A stretch of 64,000 nucleotides of DNA from Larkinella insperata (GTDB lineage: Bacteria > Bacteroidota > Bacteroidia > Cytophagales > Spirosomataceae): positions 3,739,001 to 3,803,000 of the forward strand of contig NZ_CP110973.1 in NCBI RefSeq assembly GCF_026248825.1, written 5' to 3'. A program made the translations under genes and the position numbers. Positions 9,496 to 19,171 of the stretch are shown piece by piece; positions within the stretch are counted from its first letter, which is position 1; every line of letters begins with the position of its first letter. The notes beneath the pieces are model-generated. The model was not told where the DNA came from. It worked only from the letters and a program-made list of their open reading frames with translations, and made no database searches.

Positions 9496-9608
9496 CGGAA
9501 AATTGAGCGGAACGCATGGGCCGACTTGGAAGACTACTGAACCGGATGCATTTTTACGGACGCGGTTTTTGGGCCACGGAAAAATGCCCCGGGCCATTCA
9601 GAGAGTTT

Positions 9609-9640
9609 TTGATTTTTTTGTAACTTTATTAGTACCTTGG
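9609..9640 (+). promoter_or_regulatory. Candidate promoter for the sigma-like gene
   Basis: TTG, a 21-base spacer and TACCTTGG resemble the TTG-N17-23-TAnnTTTG Bacteroidota promoter, with a mismatch in the -7 box. It would give a leader of about 110 bases. Apart from this and the ileS promoter, the roughly 300-base gap upstream of the sigma-like gene shows nothing recognisable. Confidence 0.35.
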
Positions 9641-9759
9641 TATTAAAATTGTTCAATTCAGTGCGGAAACGGGAGCCGGACCGATCTGTATTTTCCCGAA
9701 GGAAGGGGTCAATGTGGGAGAGCCGTCTCAGCAGCTAATGAAGATTTGTTGGACTAATA

Positions 9760-10221
9760 TTGTATGGCATGAATGAATTGGAGCGATCAGCAGGAAATGC
9801 TTCCCAATGGCACCTCCGCACCCCTACTGATCAACGGGCTTTATACGATCGATTCGGCGCAATGGCTTACGGAGTTATTTTGCAAATACTCCCCCAAACC
9901 CACTTGGCGCAGGAAGCACTGATCGACGTTTTTACGTCGGGGCAGCTGCCTTCTTTTATGAATTCGTCGGGTAGTCCTGCGATTGCAATTATTAAGCTGG
10001 CCCGCTTGAAAGCGCTCGAGCTGAAAGCGAAAACCAGGGAACGGAACACCGCTATTGCCGAACCAATAACGTCGGCGAGCAGTTATTCTCCCGAGTTTAT
10101 TTTTGATTTGTCCTTCCGTCAGGGTTATTCGTTTGAAGCCATTTCTGATCAGTTTGGACTATCAAAACCGGAGATATTAAAAGCCGTTCGGGATTTCATT
10201 CATCTGTATCGTCGGTCGTAA
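9760..10221 (+). CDS. Compact ECF sigma factor-like protein
   Basis: This 153-residue cytoplasmic protein looks like a reduced ECF sigma factor. Residues 28-60 (ALYDRFGAMAYGVILQIL through QEALIDVF) match the region 2 pattern of Bacteroidota ECF sigmas. Residues 107-150 (FRQGYSFEAISDQFGLSKPEIL) match the region 4 helix-turn-helix. The usual region 2.4 and the LPxxQR lead-in to region 4 are weak or missing, and the protein is shorter than typical ECF factors (about 170-190). An anti-sigma-like membrane gene follows after 12 bases. It may be a divergent sigma factor or a sigma-derived regulator that no longer directs transcription. Confidence 0.65.
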   Translation: MYGMNELERSAGNASQWHLRTPTDQRALYDRFGAMAYGVILQILPQTHLAQEALIDVFTSGQLPSFMNSSGSPAIAIIKLARLKALELKAKTRERNTAIAEPITSASSYSPEFIFDLSFRQGYSFEAISDQFGLSKPEILKAVRDFIHLYRRS

Positions 10222-10233
10222 TTACGCACAAAG

Positions 10234-10722
10234 TTGGATATTCAGAATTACATACATAGTGGGGTTTTGGAGGCCTATTTGTTGGGGCTAGCCTCGGAAG
10301 AGGAAGAGCAGGAAGTTCAGCAAATGAAGGTACTTTACCCGGAAGTGTCTTCGGCTTTAAACGAGCTTGAAATTCAAATCGAACAGTATTGTCTGGATAA
10401 CGCCGTACCTCCACCGCCGGGCACCTGGGAGCTGATTCAGGCCCGGACAACCGGGAAGGATATTAAGAAGCGCGATCAGAATGGGCAGGACCGGCAGAGA
10501 AAGGCCGCGCCCAAACCCGATAAGCCGGATTACCTGGAAGTTGAGGTAAGTGACTCATTTATCCGGGTGCACAAGCTTTGGCGGCTCGCTTTTTTAATCG
10601 TTTTTATTCTGTCAAAAATATTCCTGGTCGCGGGTTTGTATTACTATTTCAAAGCCGATAGCCAGCAGGAGGAAATCGAACGGCTTAAAACCGTCATTCA
10701 GCAGCAGCAAACCGTTCGCTAA
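10234..10722 (+). CDS. Anti-sigma factor-like membrane protein
   Basis: This protein of 162 residues begins at a TTG codon; no ATG fits the conserved N-terminus. The opening, IHSGVLEAYLLGLASEEEEQ, is typical of RskA-type anti-sigma N-terminal domains in Bacteroidota. A proline-rich segment (PPPPGTWELI) and a basic linker follow, then a transmembrane helix at about 113-134 and a short C-terminal coiled-coil-like tail (QQEEIERLKTVIQQQQ). No zinc-binding HxxxCxxC motif is present. The long catalytic-like periplasmic domain of larger relatives is missing. It probably tethers the upstream sigma-like protein at the membrane. Confidence 0.7.
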   Translation: MDIQNYIHSGVLEAYLLGLASEEEEQEVQQMKVLYPEVSSALNELEIQIEQYCLDNAVPPPPGTWELIQARTTGKDIKKRDQNGQDRQRKAAPKPDKPDYLEVEVSDSFIRVHKLWRLAFLIVFILSKIFLVAGLYYYFKADSQQEEIERLKTVIQQQQTVR

Positions 10723-10749
10723 CTCTCCAAGATCTTCTGGCTGAACCAT

Positions 10750-11802
10750 CTACAAGTTTGGCCAGTTTCCTTCTTTCATATCCGCAAGCTTCAACTTACG
10801 CGGGTCAATGACCACGTATTTAATCTTTTTCCGGTGATGGGTGTACGTAATATGCACCAGCCCGTCGCGGGACTGGATAACCGCCGGGTACGAAAATTCA
10901 CTGCCCGGTTCGTTTTCGAGCACCACAGCCGCCTGCCATTTCTCTCCATCGGGCGACAGCGCCACATTCAGCGGTGACCGACCTTTTGGCGTATGGTTGT
11001 AGACCAGCAACTGCCGCCCGTCGCGCAGCGTCACGGCATCGGTCCCGGAATTGGGGTTGGGCAGTTGCGTCGCTTTTAACGCCGACCAGGTTTTGCCGCC
11101 GTCTTCCGACCAGGCTTCCAACACCTGCTTGTTTTTGCTCCGGCAAAGCAATTGCAACCGGCCACCCGGATGAAACAGCACGCTGGGTTGAATGGCGCTG
11201 AATTCCTTGCCGTCGTTGAGGGCCGGGGTTTTCTGCCAGGTTTTACCGCCGTCTGTGCTGCTTTCCATGTGCAGCCGCCAGCCGTTGTCTTCGCTGCTCG
11301 ATGGACTCAGCAACGTTCCGGACGCCAGCAGGACGGGCTTGTTTTTGATCGGACCCACCATGTCGTCGGGTAACCGTTCGGGTTTCGACCAGGTTTTACC
11401 GCCGTCGGACGAAGTTATTTTCATGCCCCACCAGGTCGACGGACTGGGACCGACCTTGTAAAACAACAGCAAAGGGCCTTTGGGCATCTGAAACAGCACC
11501 GGGTTCCAGGTGGGGTGCCGTGTGCCGTCCGGCTGCACGCCGTTGGCTACTTCCACCGGTGCCGTCCAGCCTTTCTTTCCCCGGTGGCTGATCCAGATGC
11601 CGACGTCGGGATGCTTTTCGTGGGTGCCGCCAAACCAGGCGGCTACAATACCGTCCGGGGTTTCGGCCAGCGTGGAAGCATGGCACGAGGGGAACGGGGC
11701 TTTTTCGTAAATAAACTCGGAAGTTACAATGCCGCTGGTCGGTTGGGCGGCCAGAAAGCCGGGCAGAATGCCCAGCAACAGGACCATGAGGGCGTTTTTC
11801 AT
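10750..11802 (-). CDS. Secreted BNR/sialidase-fold protein
   Basis: The start is set at the ATG that gives the signal peptide MKNALMVLLLGILPGFLAAQ. A longer frame begins inside the -7 box and is unlikely. The mature protein of about 330 residues is a six-bladed propeller of the BNR type with three clear Asp boxes (SSDGGKTW, STDGGKTW, SEDGGKTW) and a degenerate fourth. The family includes exo-sialidases and uncharacterised glycosidases. A sialidase Arg triad cannot be assigned with certainty, and no sialic-acid genes are nearby. The substrate is unknown. Confidence 0.75.
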   Translation of the reverse strand: MKNALMVLLLGILPGFLAAQPTSGIVTSEFIYEKAPFPSCHASTLAETPDGIVAAWFGGTHEKHPDVGIWISHRGKKGWTAPVEVANGVQPDGTRHPTWNPVLFQMPKGPLLLFYKVGPSPSTWWGMKITSSDGGKTWSKPERLPDDMVGPIKNKPVLLASGTLLSPSSSEDNGWRLHMESSTDGGKTWQKTPALNDGKEFSAIQPSVLFHPGGRLQLLCRSKNKQVLEAWSEDGGKTWSALKATQLPNPNSGTDAVTLRDGRQLLVYNHTPKGRSPLNVALSPDGEKWQAAVVLENEPGSEFSYPAVIQSRDGLVHITYTHHRKKIKYVVIDPRKLKLADMKEGNWPNL

Positions 11803-11838
11803 AGAACGCTGGCGTTTTTCAGGTTTAGGGTTTAAAAC

Positions 11839-11846
11839 CAAAAATA
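11839..11846 (-). promoter_or_regulatory. Bacteroidota -7 box for the BNR gene
   Basis: The minus strand reads TATTTTTG, a perfect TAnnTTTG match. It places transcription start about 30 bases before the chosen ATG and supports the shorter reading frame. The -33 TTG is not clear. Confidence 0.5.
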
Positions 11847-11959
11847 TAGTTTTTGGCTACGGAAAAAAAGCAGACAACAGGAATCGTCTTTGCAGCCTGA
11901 ACGGACAACGGCTCAGGACCACAAATCCTGTTAAAATGGTTGGTGGTTTGTGGGCAGCA

Positions 11960-12006
11960 AAAATGCCGTTCGCCGGGGATGGTTGCCCCCGGCGAACGGC
12001 ATTTTT
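11960..12006 (-). terminator. Rho-independent terminator of the S15-type hydrolase gene
   Basis: An inverted repeat of about 18 bp (AAATGCCGTTCGCCGGGG and its complement) has an 8-base loop. On the minus strand it follows the hydrolase stop codon and is flanked by A and T runs. This is a strong GC-rich terminator. Confidence 0.85.
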
Positions 12007-12019
12007 ATGAAATAGTTCA

Positions 12020-13930
12020 CTAAATCCCTTTGTTCAACACCCGCACTTTCACGTGCGACGGGTTTTTGTTGGAAAAATAAACACGGTGCGTGGCTTTCTG
12101 AAAGTCGGCTTCTGTGGCGTCGTAGATATTCATGAATTTCTGCGGATTGCGGTCCACCAGCGGAAACCACGAGCTTTGCACCTGCACCATCATTTTGTGG
12201 CCTTTCCGGAAGGTATGAGCCGCGTCCTGCATGTCAAACTTCACCTCCGTAACCTCACCGGGCTTCAGCGGCTCCGGCTTCGAGAAGCTGTTGCGGAATT
12301 TAGCCCGCATGACCTCGCCCCGAACCATCAACTGAAAACCGGGCATCTTCGTCATCGGTATCGGGCTGGTGGCTTTGGTGGTGTCGGGATACACATCGAT
12401 CAGTTTGACCACAAAATCAGCATCCGTGCCGGTTGTCGAGACAAAGAGGTTCGCCATGATGTTGCCGGTAATGGTCACATCCTCGGTCAACGGTTCGGAT
12501 TCGTACACCAGTACATCAGGGCGGGCAGCCGCAAACCGCTGGTCTTCGTACATGAAATCGCTGCCCCGGACAATCCGGACTTCGTTGGTGTACGGAACCG
12601 GCTTTTTCGGATCGCTGAGGTATTCATCAAACACCGCTTCGGTTTCTTTTGGCGCTTCAAACGACAGTTTGCCGTTGGTGTGCAGGTAGATAGTGCGCTC
12701 CTCCGACTCCTTGGGCGGCCACTGGCTGTATTGCTTCCACTCGTTGGAACCCGTCAGAAAAATCGAGGCTTCCGGCAGTTGCGGATCGGGCCCGTCTTTC
12801 AGGTGGTGATTGAAAAACGCCAGTTCAATTTTTTCCCGGTAATAAGGGGCCGTCTGGGAGCCAAACTTAATATTCCCCAGCGCATCGCCGTTGCCGCGCG
12901 CCCAGCCGCCGTGAATCCAGGGACCCATCACCAGGATATTCTTCGTCTTCGGGTTTTTACTTTCGATGCCTGCGTACGTTTTAAGCGGCCCGTACAGGTC
13001 TTCCTGATCAAACCAGCCGCCCACCGTCATCACCGCCGGTTTGATGTTTTTCAGGTGCGGCACCGGCGTTCGGGCCTGCCAGAATTCATCGTAATTCGGG
13101 TGGTCGATCATCTCCTGCCAGATTTTGTTCTCGTTGTTGAAAAACCGCTCGTTGATTTTTGAAAGCGGTCCGACCTGCCGGTAGAATGTATACGAATCGG
13201 GCGTGCCGTAGGCCGAGAAACCGGGCGAGGGCTTGGAGGTCGGCACGGGCCGGGGCTTGCCGTAGGAGGACAGAAAAGCAAACGTGCCCATCAGGAAAAA
13301 CGCGCCGTTGTGGTGCCGGTCGTCGCCCATGTACCAGTCCGTAACGGGTGCCTGGGGCGATACCGCTTTCAGGGCCGGGTGCGCGTCAATGGCCGTCAGG
13401 GTCGTGTAAAAGCCGGGTGCCGAAATGCCCCAGGTGCCCACGCGCCCGTTGTTGTTCGGGAGGTTCTTGATCAGCCAGTCGATGGAATCGTAAGTGTCCG
13501 AACTCTCGTCTACATCCGTTTTTCTCTTCTTGTCGGGGTTATGCGGGCGAACGGCTACAAACTCCCCTTCCGACATCCAGCGCCCACGAACGTCCTGATA
13601 AACAAAAATGTAACCATCTCTCGCAAACAGCATCGACGGCCCGAGCGAGGGCTTGTACTTGTCTTCGCCGTACGGGGCCACGCTGTAGGGCGTGCGGTCC
13701 AACAGAATCGGATACTTCTGTGACGTATTTTTGGGCACGTAGATCGACGTAAACAGCTTCACCCCGTCGCGCATCGGTATCATCCGCTCCATCTTGGTGT
13801 AATTCTGGGCGAGGAACAGTGAATCCTGTTTATTGACCAGCGGCTGGGCCAGCAGCGGACTTGCCAGAACCGTCCCGACGGCCAGCGCCAGGAGTCTACG
13901 AACGAACGGTATTTTTAGCTTCATTTTCAT
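12020..13930 (-). CDS. CocE/NonD family (peptidase S15-type) hydrolase
   Basis: This 636-residue exported alpha/beta hydrolase has a signal peptide ending SPLLAQ (about residue 29). The catalytic domain starts near RDGVKLFTSIYVP. The nucleophile elbow is GISAPG with Ser170, and the conserved DRTPY and YVYQDVRGRW-like segments are present (YQDVRGRWMSEG). The C-terminal third is the beta-sandwich X-Pro dipeptidyl-peptidase C-terminal domain. Relatives are X-Pro dipeptidyl peptidases, cocaine esterases and glutaryl-acylases, which cleave esters or amides. Substrate cannot be deduced. It is a single-gene unit with a terminator behind it. Confidence 0.85.
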   Translation of the reverse strand: MKMKLKIPFVRRLLALAVGTVLASPLLAQPLVNKQDSLFLAQNYTKMERMIPMRDGVKLFTSIYVPKNTSQKYPILLDRTPYSVAPYGEDKYKPSLGPSMLFARDGYIFVYQDVRGRWMSEGEFVAVRPHNPDKKRKTDVDESSDTYDSIDWLIKNLPNNNGRVGTWGISAPGFYTTLTAIDAHPALKAVSPQAPVTDWYMGDDRHHNGAFFLMGTFAFLSSYGKPRPVPTSKPSPGFSAYGTPDSYTFYRQVGPLSKINERFFNNENKIWQEMIDHPNYDEFWQARTPVPHLKNIKPAVMTVGGWFDQEDLYGPLKTYAGIESKNPKTKNILVMGPWIHGGWARGNGDALGNIKFGSQTAPYYREKIELAFFNHHLKDGPDPQLPEASIFLTGSNEWKQYSQWPPKESEERTIYLHTNGKLSFEAPKETEAVFDEYLSDPKKPVPYTNEVRIVRGSDFMYEDQRFAAARPDVLVYESEPLTEDVTITGNIMANLFVSTTGTDADFVVKLIDVYPDTTKATSPIPMTKMPGFQLMVRGEVMRAKFRNSFSKPEPLKPGEVTEVKFDMQDAAHTFRKGHKMMVQVQSSWFPLVDRNPQKFMNIYDATEADFQKATHRVYFSNKNPSHVKVRVLNKGI

Positions 13931-14306
13931 ACGTAATCAGGTTGGTTGATGCGTTGGTTTTACGGCCCGCGTTGTTGACCGGGCCATTTTACGAATGTTC
14001 GCGTTCCGTAGATGGCGGCTGCGCCGGATCTTTCAGAACTGGCATCGGCTCCGTGACGGCGCGGATGTTATCCGAAATCCGGTTGGGAGCCTGATCCCGG
14101 TCGGTCCACGGGCAGACAAGTTCAAGTTGAAAATGATGGGGCGAAGCAGCAGATCGAACCGTCCGCTGGAGATGGTTTATGCCGGTAAATGCTGAAATTG
14201 CCAGTTTTTACGAACAGTACAAGTATAGGAATTCCCGCAGTCAATTCACAAAACTAACGCGGATATTGTTGGCCGGCACGGACCGGAAGACGGGGAGCGG
14301 GCCGGG
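13931..14306. other. Non-coding gap with candidate promoter for the S15-type gene
   Basis: About 375 bases lie between two minus-strand genes. The only recognisable element is on the minus strand at 14220-14251: TTG, 21 bases, then TATACTTG (one mismatch to TAnnTTTG). This would give the hydrolase mRNA a leader of about 280 bases. No convincing reading frame, RNA motif or repeat was seen in the rest. Confidence 0.4.
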
Positions 14307-14912
14307 TTACGAGTCGCTCAGACGGATGACGAAATTCTTGATCGGATTCTTTTTGATAATCTTGACCAGTTTGCCTTTTTCGTAAAAGTACTCGTCTTCC
14401 CGGTCGTCGATCCGGATGCGGTAACTGCCTTTTTTGGTGGGCTCAATGGTGGCGTAATCGCCGAAATATTCCGCAAAAACCCGGGCGCGGCCGACGGGTT
14501 CTTCAAAATACAGCTGCATGGCGGTGAAATCGATTGGCTGCGTTTCTACGGCTTTTCGCTCGTATTTATACTGTTTAACGTTAATATCGTAATGGTCTTT
14601 CTGCCAGATGATGTCCGACAGGTAGTTGCCCCGGTTGGTATGAGCGTCGATGTCGGAACGCAGAAGCTGGCGGGTGGCGGGGTCAAAGCGGGAGAGGGTT
14701 TTGTAAGAGATGCGTATTTTGCCAAAAAACCAGAATTCAACGCTACAGTTTTGATCATAAACAACCGAGGTTGGACTGGTAATTTGGGCGACGGTCATGT
14801 GGCCAATCGTAATGCCGGCGATTTCAACGTCATATTTTTGGGGGATGGTCTGGCAGAAGCTGCGCGTACAAGTCAGCATCAGCAGGCCGAAAATCAGAGT
14901 GAATTGTAGCAC
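14307..14912 (-). CDS. DUF6134-type secreted protein
   Basis: This 201-residue protein has a signal peptide (about residues 1-20, ending SFCQ). The mature part is rich in beta strands, including IAGITIGHMTVAQI, VEFWFFGKIRISYKT and the C-terminal IDDREDEYFYEKGKLVKI. The pattern fits the DUF6134 family of Cytophagales, whose function is unknown. It is divergently arranged with the GH20 gene, separated by 60 bases, so both promoters must lie in that short stretch. The name is from pattern recognition and has moderate certainty. Confidence 0.6.
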   Translation of the reverse strand: MLQFTLIFGLLMLTCTRSFCQTIPQKYDVEIAGITIGHMTVAQITSPTSVVYDQNCSVEFWFFGKIRISYKTLSRFDPATRQLLRSDIDAHTNRGNYLSDIIWQKDHYDINVKQYKYERKAVETQPIDFTAMQLYFEEPVGRARVFAEYFGDYATIEPTKKGSYRIRIDDREDEYFYEKGKLVKIIKKNPIKNFVIRLSDS

Positions 14913-14972
14913 GTTTAGGTTGGGTTTGTTTTTTATCGTTTTGAATCGTCAAAAACTCAGCAGGTTACCATT

Positions 14973-17327
14973 ATGTTTGGAAAAGGTTTTTTGTGGTTGA
15001 GTGTTCTGCTGTCTTTTACCGGTCTGGCGCGGTCGGAAAACCGGTATCCAATTATTCCCAAACCGGCCCGCATCGAAGCCCGCGAAGGCCGTTTTATCCT
15101 GAGCAGCACCACCGTCGTCCGGGTTCCGGCCGGTAATGCCGAACTGCGAACGGTGGCCGAACAGTTTGCCCGGCAGGTCCGCACCGCCAGTGGTTTGGCG
15201 CTCCAGATCCAGTCTACTAACGAATCCGTTTCTCCCGAACGTATGCTGGAGCTAAAGCCCGTCGGCGACCCCGGTTTGGGGGCGGAGGGCTACCGGATGG
15301 ACATTCGTCCCCAAACCATAACGATTGAAGCCGTTCAGCCAGCCGGTTTTTATTACGCGATTCAATCGCTGTACCAGCTCCTGCCGCCCCAGATTTTGAG
15401 TGCCAGTCGGGTGGCTGCGCCCACCGACTGGTTTGTTCCGGCGGGCTGGATTGAAGACAAGCCGCGTTACCAATACCGGGGGCTGCATCTCGACGTGGCC
15501 CGGCATTTCTTCCCGGTTTCTTTTCTCAAAAAATACATTGACCTGCTGGCGCTGCACAAGTTCAACACCTTCCACTGGCACCTGACCGACGACCAGGGAT
15601 GGCGCATCGAAATCAAAAAATACCCTAAACTCACCCAGGTGGGCAGCCAGCGCCGGGAAACCCTGATCGGGCACTACTACGAAGCCGATCCGCAGGAGTT
15701 TGACGGGCAGCCGTATGGCGGGTTTTACACGCAGGACGAGGTGCGGGAGGTGGTGCGGTATGCCCAATCCAAACACGTTACGGTAATTCCGGAAATCGAA
15801 ATGCCGGGTCACGCGCTGGCGGCCCTGGCGGCCTATCCGGAGTACGGCTGTTCAAACGGACCTTACGAAACCGCGACCAAGTGGGGCATCTTCAGCGATA
15901 TTTTCTGTCCCTATGAGAAAACGTTCAATTTTCTGGAGGACATTCTGACCGAAGTGATGGCGCTGTTTCACGGCCCTTACATCCACATTGGGGGCGACGA
16001 ATGCCCGAAAGCAGCCTGGAAAAAAAGCCCGTATTGCCAGCAGTTGATCAAAAAACTGAAGCTGAAAAACGAAAATCAGTTACAAAGCTATTTTACCGCC
16101 CGCATCGACCGGTTTATTACCTCGAAAGGCCGCAAAATGATTGGCTGGGATGAAATTATGGACGGCAGCGCTCCGCCGATTCAGGTGTCACCGAGTGCCA
16201 CGGTAATGAGCTGGCGGGGCGTTGAAGGCGGTATTCGGGCGGCCCGGCTAGGGCACGATGTGATTATGACGCCCGAAAACTTTGTTTACCTGGACCATTA
16301 CCAGGGCAACCGGGCGCAGGAGCCGCTGGCTTTCGGGCGATTGACACCGCTGGGGGAAACGTATTCCTACGATCCCAGCCCGGCGAGTTTGCCCGCCAGT
16401 GTTCAAAAACACATGATCGGCGTTCAGGCAAGTGTCTGGACGGAGTACCTGAAAACACCCGGACAGGTCGAATACATGGTCTGGCCCCGGGCAGCTGCGG
16501 TGGCCGAGCTAGCCTGGACGCCCGTTGAACAAAAAAGTTGGCCGGATTTTACCCAACGCCTGCCGGACTTGTTTCGTCGGCTTGACTACCTTCAGACGGC
16601 TTATTCCCGGACCTATTACGCTGTCCGGGTCGAACCTGTGCCGCAGCCGGATGGAAGTTTACGGGTTGCGTTATTGACCAACGAAAAACCTGCCGAGATT
16701 CGTTATTCGACCGACGGCTCGGAGCCCGGTAGCCAATCCACCCGGTATGAGCAGCCGGTGCCACTAACCCGGTCTGCGATTGTCAAAGCCGTTGCGGTCA
16801 AAAACGGTCAGGTCATTGGGGAGGTGCAGCGGTGGAGCTTCGTGGTTTCCAAGGCAACGGGCAAAACCATCCGGCTGGCAACGCCGACGAGCCGGCCCCG
16901 CAACGCCGACCCCGCCATCCTGACCGACGGTCAATACGGAACCACGGTGGGGTATTTGCAGGAAATGCAGGGCGTTGCCGGGGTGAAAACCGCTGATCTG
17001 AACGCCACCATTGACCTGCTGGAGCCCCAATCCGTCCAGACCGTAACAATCGGACTGGTGAAGGCAACGGCTGGCAACATCTTGCTGCCCAGAACGGTGG
17101 AGGTGGCGGTTTCGGCCGACGGCCAAACCTTTCACACGCTTAAAACCGTACCGATGAACCCGACCGAACGGGGTAAGCAGGCCATCGTTCGCCAGACGAT
17201 CAGCTTTGAGCCGGTACGCAGTCGGTACGTGCGGATCATCGCCCGAAATGTGGGCAAAGTGCCCGCCGGAATGCCCAAAGCCGGACAGGATGCCTGGGTC
17301 GTAGCCGATGAAATTACGATCGAGTAA
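14973..17327 (+). CDS. Secreted GH20 beta-N-acetylhexosaminidase
   Basis: This 784-residue enzyme removes terminal GlcNAc or GalNAc residues by substrate-assisted catalysis. After a signal peptide (about 1-22) comes the GH20b domain (about 25-155). The GH20 barrel (155-515) contains WHLTDDQGWRIEIKKYP and the catalytic pair Asp342-Glu343 in HIGGDECPKAAW. A chitobiase C-terminal/Fn3-like module follows (about 550-630, IRYSTDGSEP). A discoidin-like CBM32 domain closes the protein (about 640-784). The extra binding module suggests polymer-attached substrates such as chitin fragments or host-type glycans. Confidence 0.93.
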   Translation: MFGKGFLWLSVLLSFTGLARSENRYPIIPKPARIEAREGRFILSSTTVVRVPAGNAELRTVAEQFARQVRTASGLALQIQSTNESVSPERMLELKPVGDPGLGAEGYRMDIRPQTITIEAVQPAGFYYAIQSLYQLLPPQILSASRVAAPTDWFVPAGWIEDKPRYQYRGLHLDVARHFFPVSFLKKYIDLLALHKFNTFHWHLTDDQGWRIEIKKYPKLTQVGSQRRETLIGHYYEADPQEFDGQPYGGFYTQDEVREVVRYAQSKHVTVIPEIEMPGHALAALAAYPEYGCSNGPYETATKWGIFSDIFCPYEKTFNFLEDILTEVMALFHGPYIHIGGDECPKAAWKKSPYCQQLIKKLKLKNENQLQSYFTARIDRFITSKGRKMIGWDEIMDGSAPPIQVSPSATVMSWRGVEGGIRAARLGHDVIMTPENFVYLDHYQGNRAQEPLAFGRLTPLGETYSYDPSPASLPASVQKHMIGVQASVWTEYLKTPGQVEYMVWPRAAAVAELAWTPVEQKSWPDFTQRLPDLFRRLDYLQTAYSRTYYAVRVEPVPQPDGSLRVALLTNEKPAEIRYSTDGSEPGSQSTRYEQPVPLTRSAIVKAVAVKNGQVIGEVQRWSFVVSKATGKTIRLATPTSRPRNADPAILTDGQYGTTVGYLQEMQGVAGVKTADLNATIDLLEPQSVQTVTIGLVKATAGNILLPRTVEVAVSADGQTFHTLKTVPMNPTERGKQAIVRQTISFEPVRSRYVRIIARNVGKVPAGMPKAGQDAWVVADEITIE

Positions 17328-17571
17328 ATCGGGAATGGTTTAACCGGCTTGAGTTGAAGCGGGCGTTGGTCTGCCAACAAGGTTTTAGTAAAAGGTGGCC
17401 TTTTTTCCATAACCCGGGTATTTTTTGAAGTGTTGAAAGCCGTTTCTTGGCAGATAAGCGGAACCGTGGTCCGGAACCAAACACCCCAAACTTGTTTTTG
17501 GGGGCGGTTTTACGGAAGCGAAGATTTTTTCTTTATCTTCCGCTTTCATCTGCTCACGATTTAACCCGCTC

Positions 17572-19032
17572 ATGGCTGATTCAACCGACCTGTTAACCGA
17601 CGAAAAAACCGAACTCAAACGCTCCCTGGGCTTTCTGGACGCAACCCTGCTGGTGTCGGGGTCCATGATTGGCTCCGGGATTTTTATTGTCAGCGCCGAC
17701 ATGTCCCGCAATGTGGGGTCGGCGGGTTGGTTACTGCTGCTCTGGTTGCTGACGGGGGTTATCACCGTAACGGCGGCCCTGAGTTACGGCGAGCTGGCGG
17801 GCATGATGCCCAAGGCGGGCGGGCAGTTTGTGTACATTCAGCGGGCGTACAATTCGTTGCTGGGATTTGTCTACGGCTGGACAGTATTCGCGGTTATTCA
17901 GACGGGAACGATTGCCGCCGTGGCGGTGGCTTTTACGAAGTTCACGGCGGTTTTTGTGCCGGCCCTGAATCCGGAAAACGTTCTGTTTAGCGTTGGTACG
18001 TTTCCCATCAAGGCATCGTCGCTGTTTGCCATCGGAAGTATTGTCCTGCTGACCTGGATTAATAGCCAGGGAATCCGGAGCGGGAAGCTGATTCAAAACG
18101 TGTTTACGTCGGCCAAACTGCTGGCGCTGTTGGGGTTAATCGTAGTCGGCATCGGGGTCGGTTCAGATACCGGAACGCTCTCGGCCAACTTTCAGAATGC
18201 CTGGGCCGCTACCCAGACAGCGACCGACGGTACGGTTTTGCCGATCAGCGGGATGGCCCTGCTGCTGGCGCTGGGTGTATCAATGATCGGTTCACTTTTC
18301 TCGGCCGATTCGTGGAATAACGTAACGTTCATTGCCGGAGAAATCCGGGATCCGCGCCGGAACATTCCGCTGAGCCTGTTTACCGGCACGTTGCTGGTGA
18401 CTACCATTTACGCCCTGGCCAACATCGCTTACCTGTCGTTGCTGCCTTTGCAGGGATCACCCACGGCACCTGATGTATTGGGCCGCGGAATTCAGTTTGC
18501 CGAATACGACCGCGTAGCGACGGCGGCTGTTTCACTCATTTTTGGCGATGTGGCCGTTGCCATTATGGCGGCCCTGATCATGGTGTCGACGTTTGGCTGC
18601 AACAACGGTTTAATTCTGTCAGGAGCCCGGCTTTACTACGCGATGGCCAAAGACGGTCTGTTTTTGAAAACGGCTTCTCACCTGAACAAAAATGCGGTTC
18701 CGGGCAAGGCGCTCTGGCTGCAATGCCTCTGGGCGTCGGTTCTGTGCTTATCGGGCAAATACGGCGATCTGCTGGACTACTGTACGTTTGCGTCCCTGGT
18801 GTTTTACATCGTGACCATCGGCGGGATTTTCCGGCTCCGGCGCAAGGAACCGAACGCCGAACGGCCGTACAAAGCCTTCGGGTACCCGGTGATTCCGGCG
18901 CTTTACATCCTTGCCGGGGTGACGATCTGCCTGATTTTGCTAAAAGAAAAAACGTTCAACACCGGCATGGGCCTGTTGATTGCCGGATTGGGCGTTCCGA
19001 TCTATTTCATGACGTCGCGGGCCCGTAAGTAG
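17572..19032 (+). CDS. APC superfamily amino acid permease
   Basis: This 486-residue integral membrane transporter has about 12 helices. The helix 1 signature GSMIGSGIFIVSADMSRNVGS and the helix 2-3 stretch SYGELAGMMPKAGGQFVYIQRAYN are typical of the APC family, close to the LAT/basic amino acid and YfnA groups. Transport is probably amino acid uptake or exchange. The substrate cannot be fixed. The upstream 240 bases show no clear promoter or terminator beyond AT-rich stretches. The gene appears monocistronic. Confidence 0.88.
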   Translation: MADSTDLLTDEKTELKRSLGFLDATLLVSGSMIGSGIFIVSADMSRNVGSAGWLLLLWLLTGVITVTAALSYGELAGMMPKAGGQFVYIQRAYNSLLGFVYGWTVFAVIQTGTIAAVAVAFTKFTAVFVPALNPENVLFSVGTFPIKASSLFAIGSIVLLTWINSQGIRSGKLIQNVFTSAKLLALLGLIVVGIGVGSDTGTLSANFQNAWAATQTATDGTVLPISGMALLLALGVSMIGSLFSADSWNNVTFIAGEIRDPRRNIPLSLFTGTLLVTTIYALANIAYLSLLPLQGSPTAPDVLGRGIQFAEYDRVATAAVSLIFGDVAVAIMAALIMVSTFGCNNGLILSGARLYYAMAKDGLFLKTASHLNKNAVPGKALWLQCLWASVLCLSGKYGDLLDYCTFASLVFYIVTIGGIFRLRRKEPNAERPYKAFGYPVIPALYILAGVTICLILLKEKTFNTGMGLLIAGLGVPIYFMTSRARK

Positions 19033-19171
19033 GGAAGAACCGGCACCCCGTTTGCAGTTCCTGCGCTACTTTGCGCAATACACGCGCCGGAAAAAGCAGT
19101 TCGGGCATTGTTTTCTTCGGAAAGTTGAGAAAATAAAATTACTTGCTAGCATTTGCTGAAACGATATTCCA

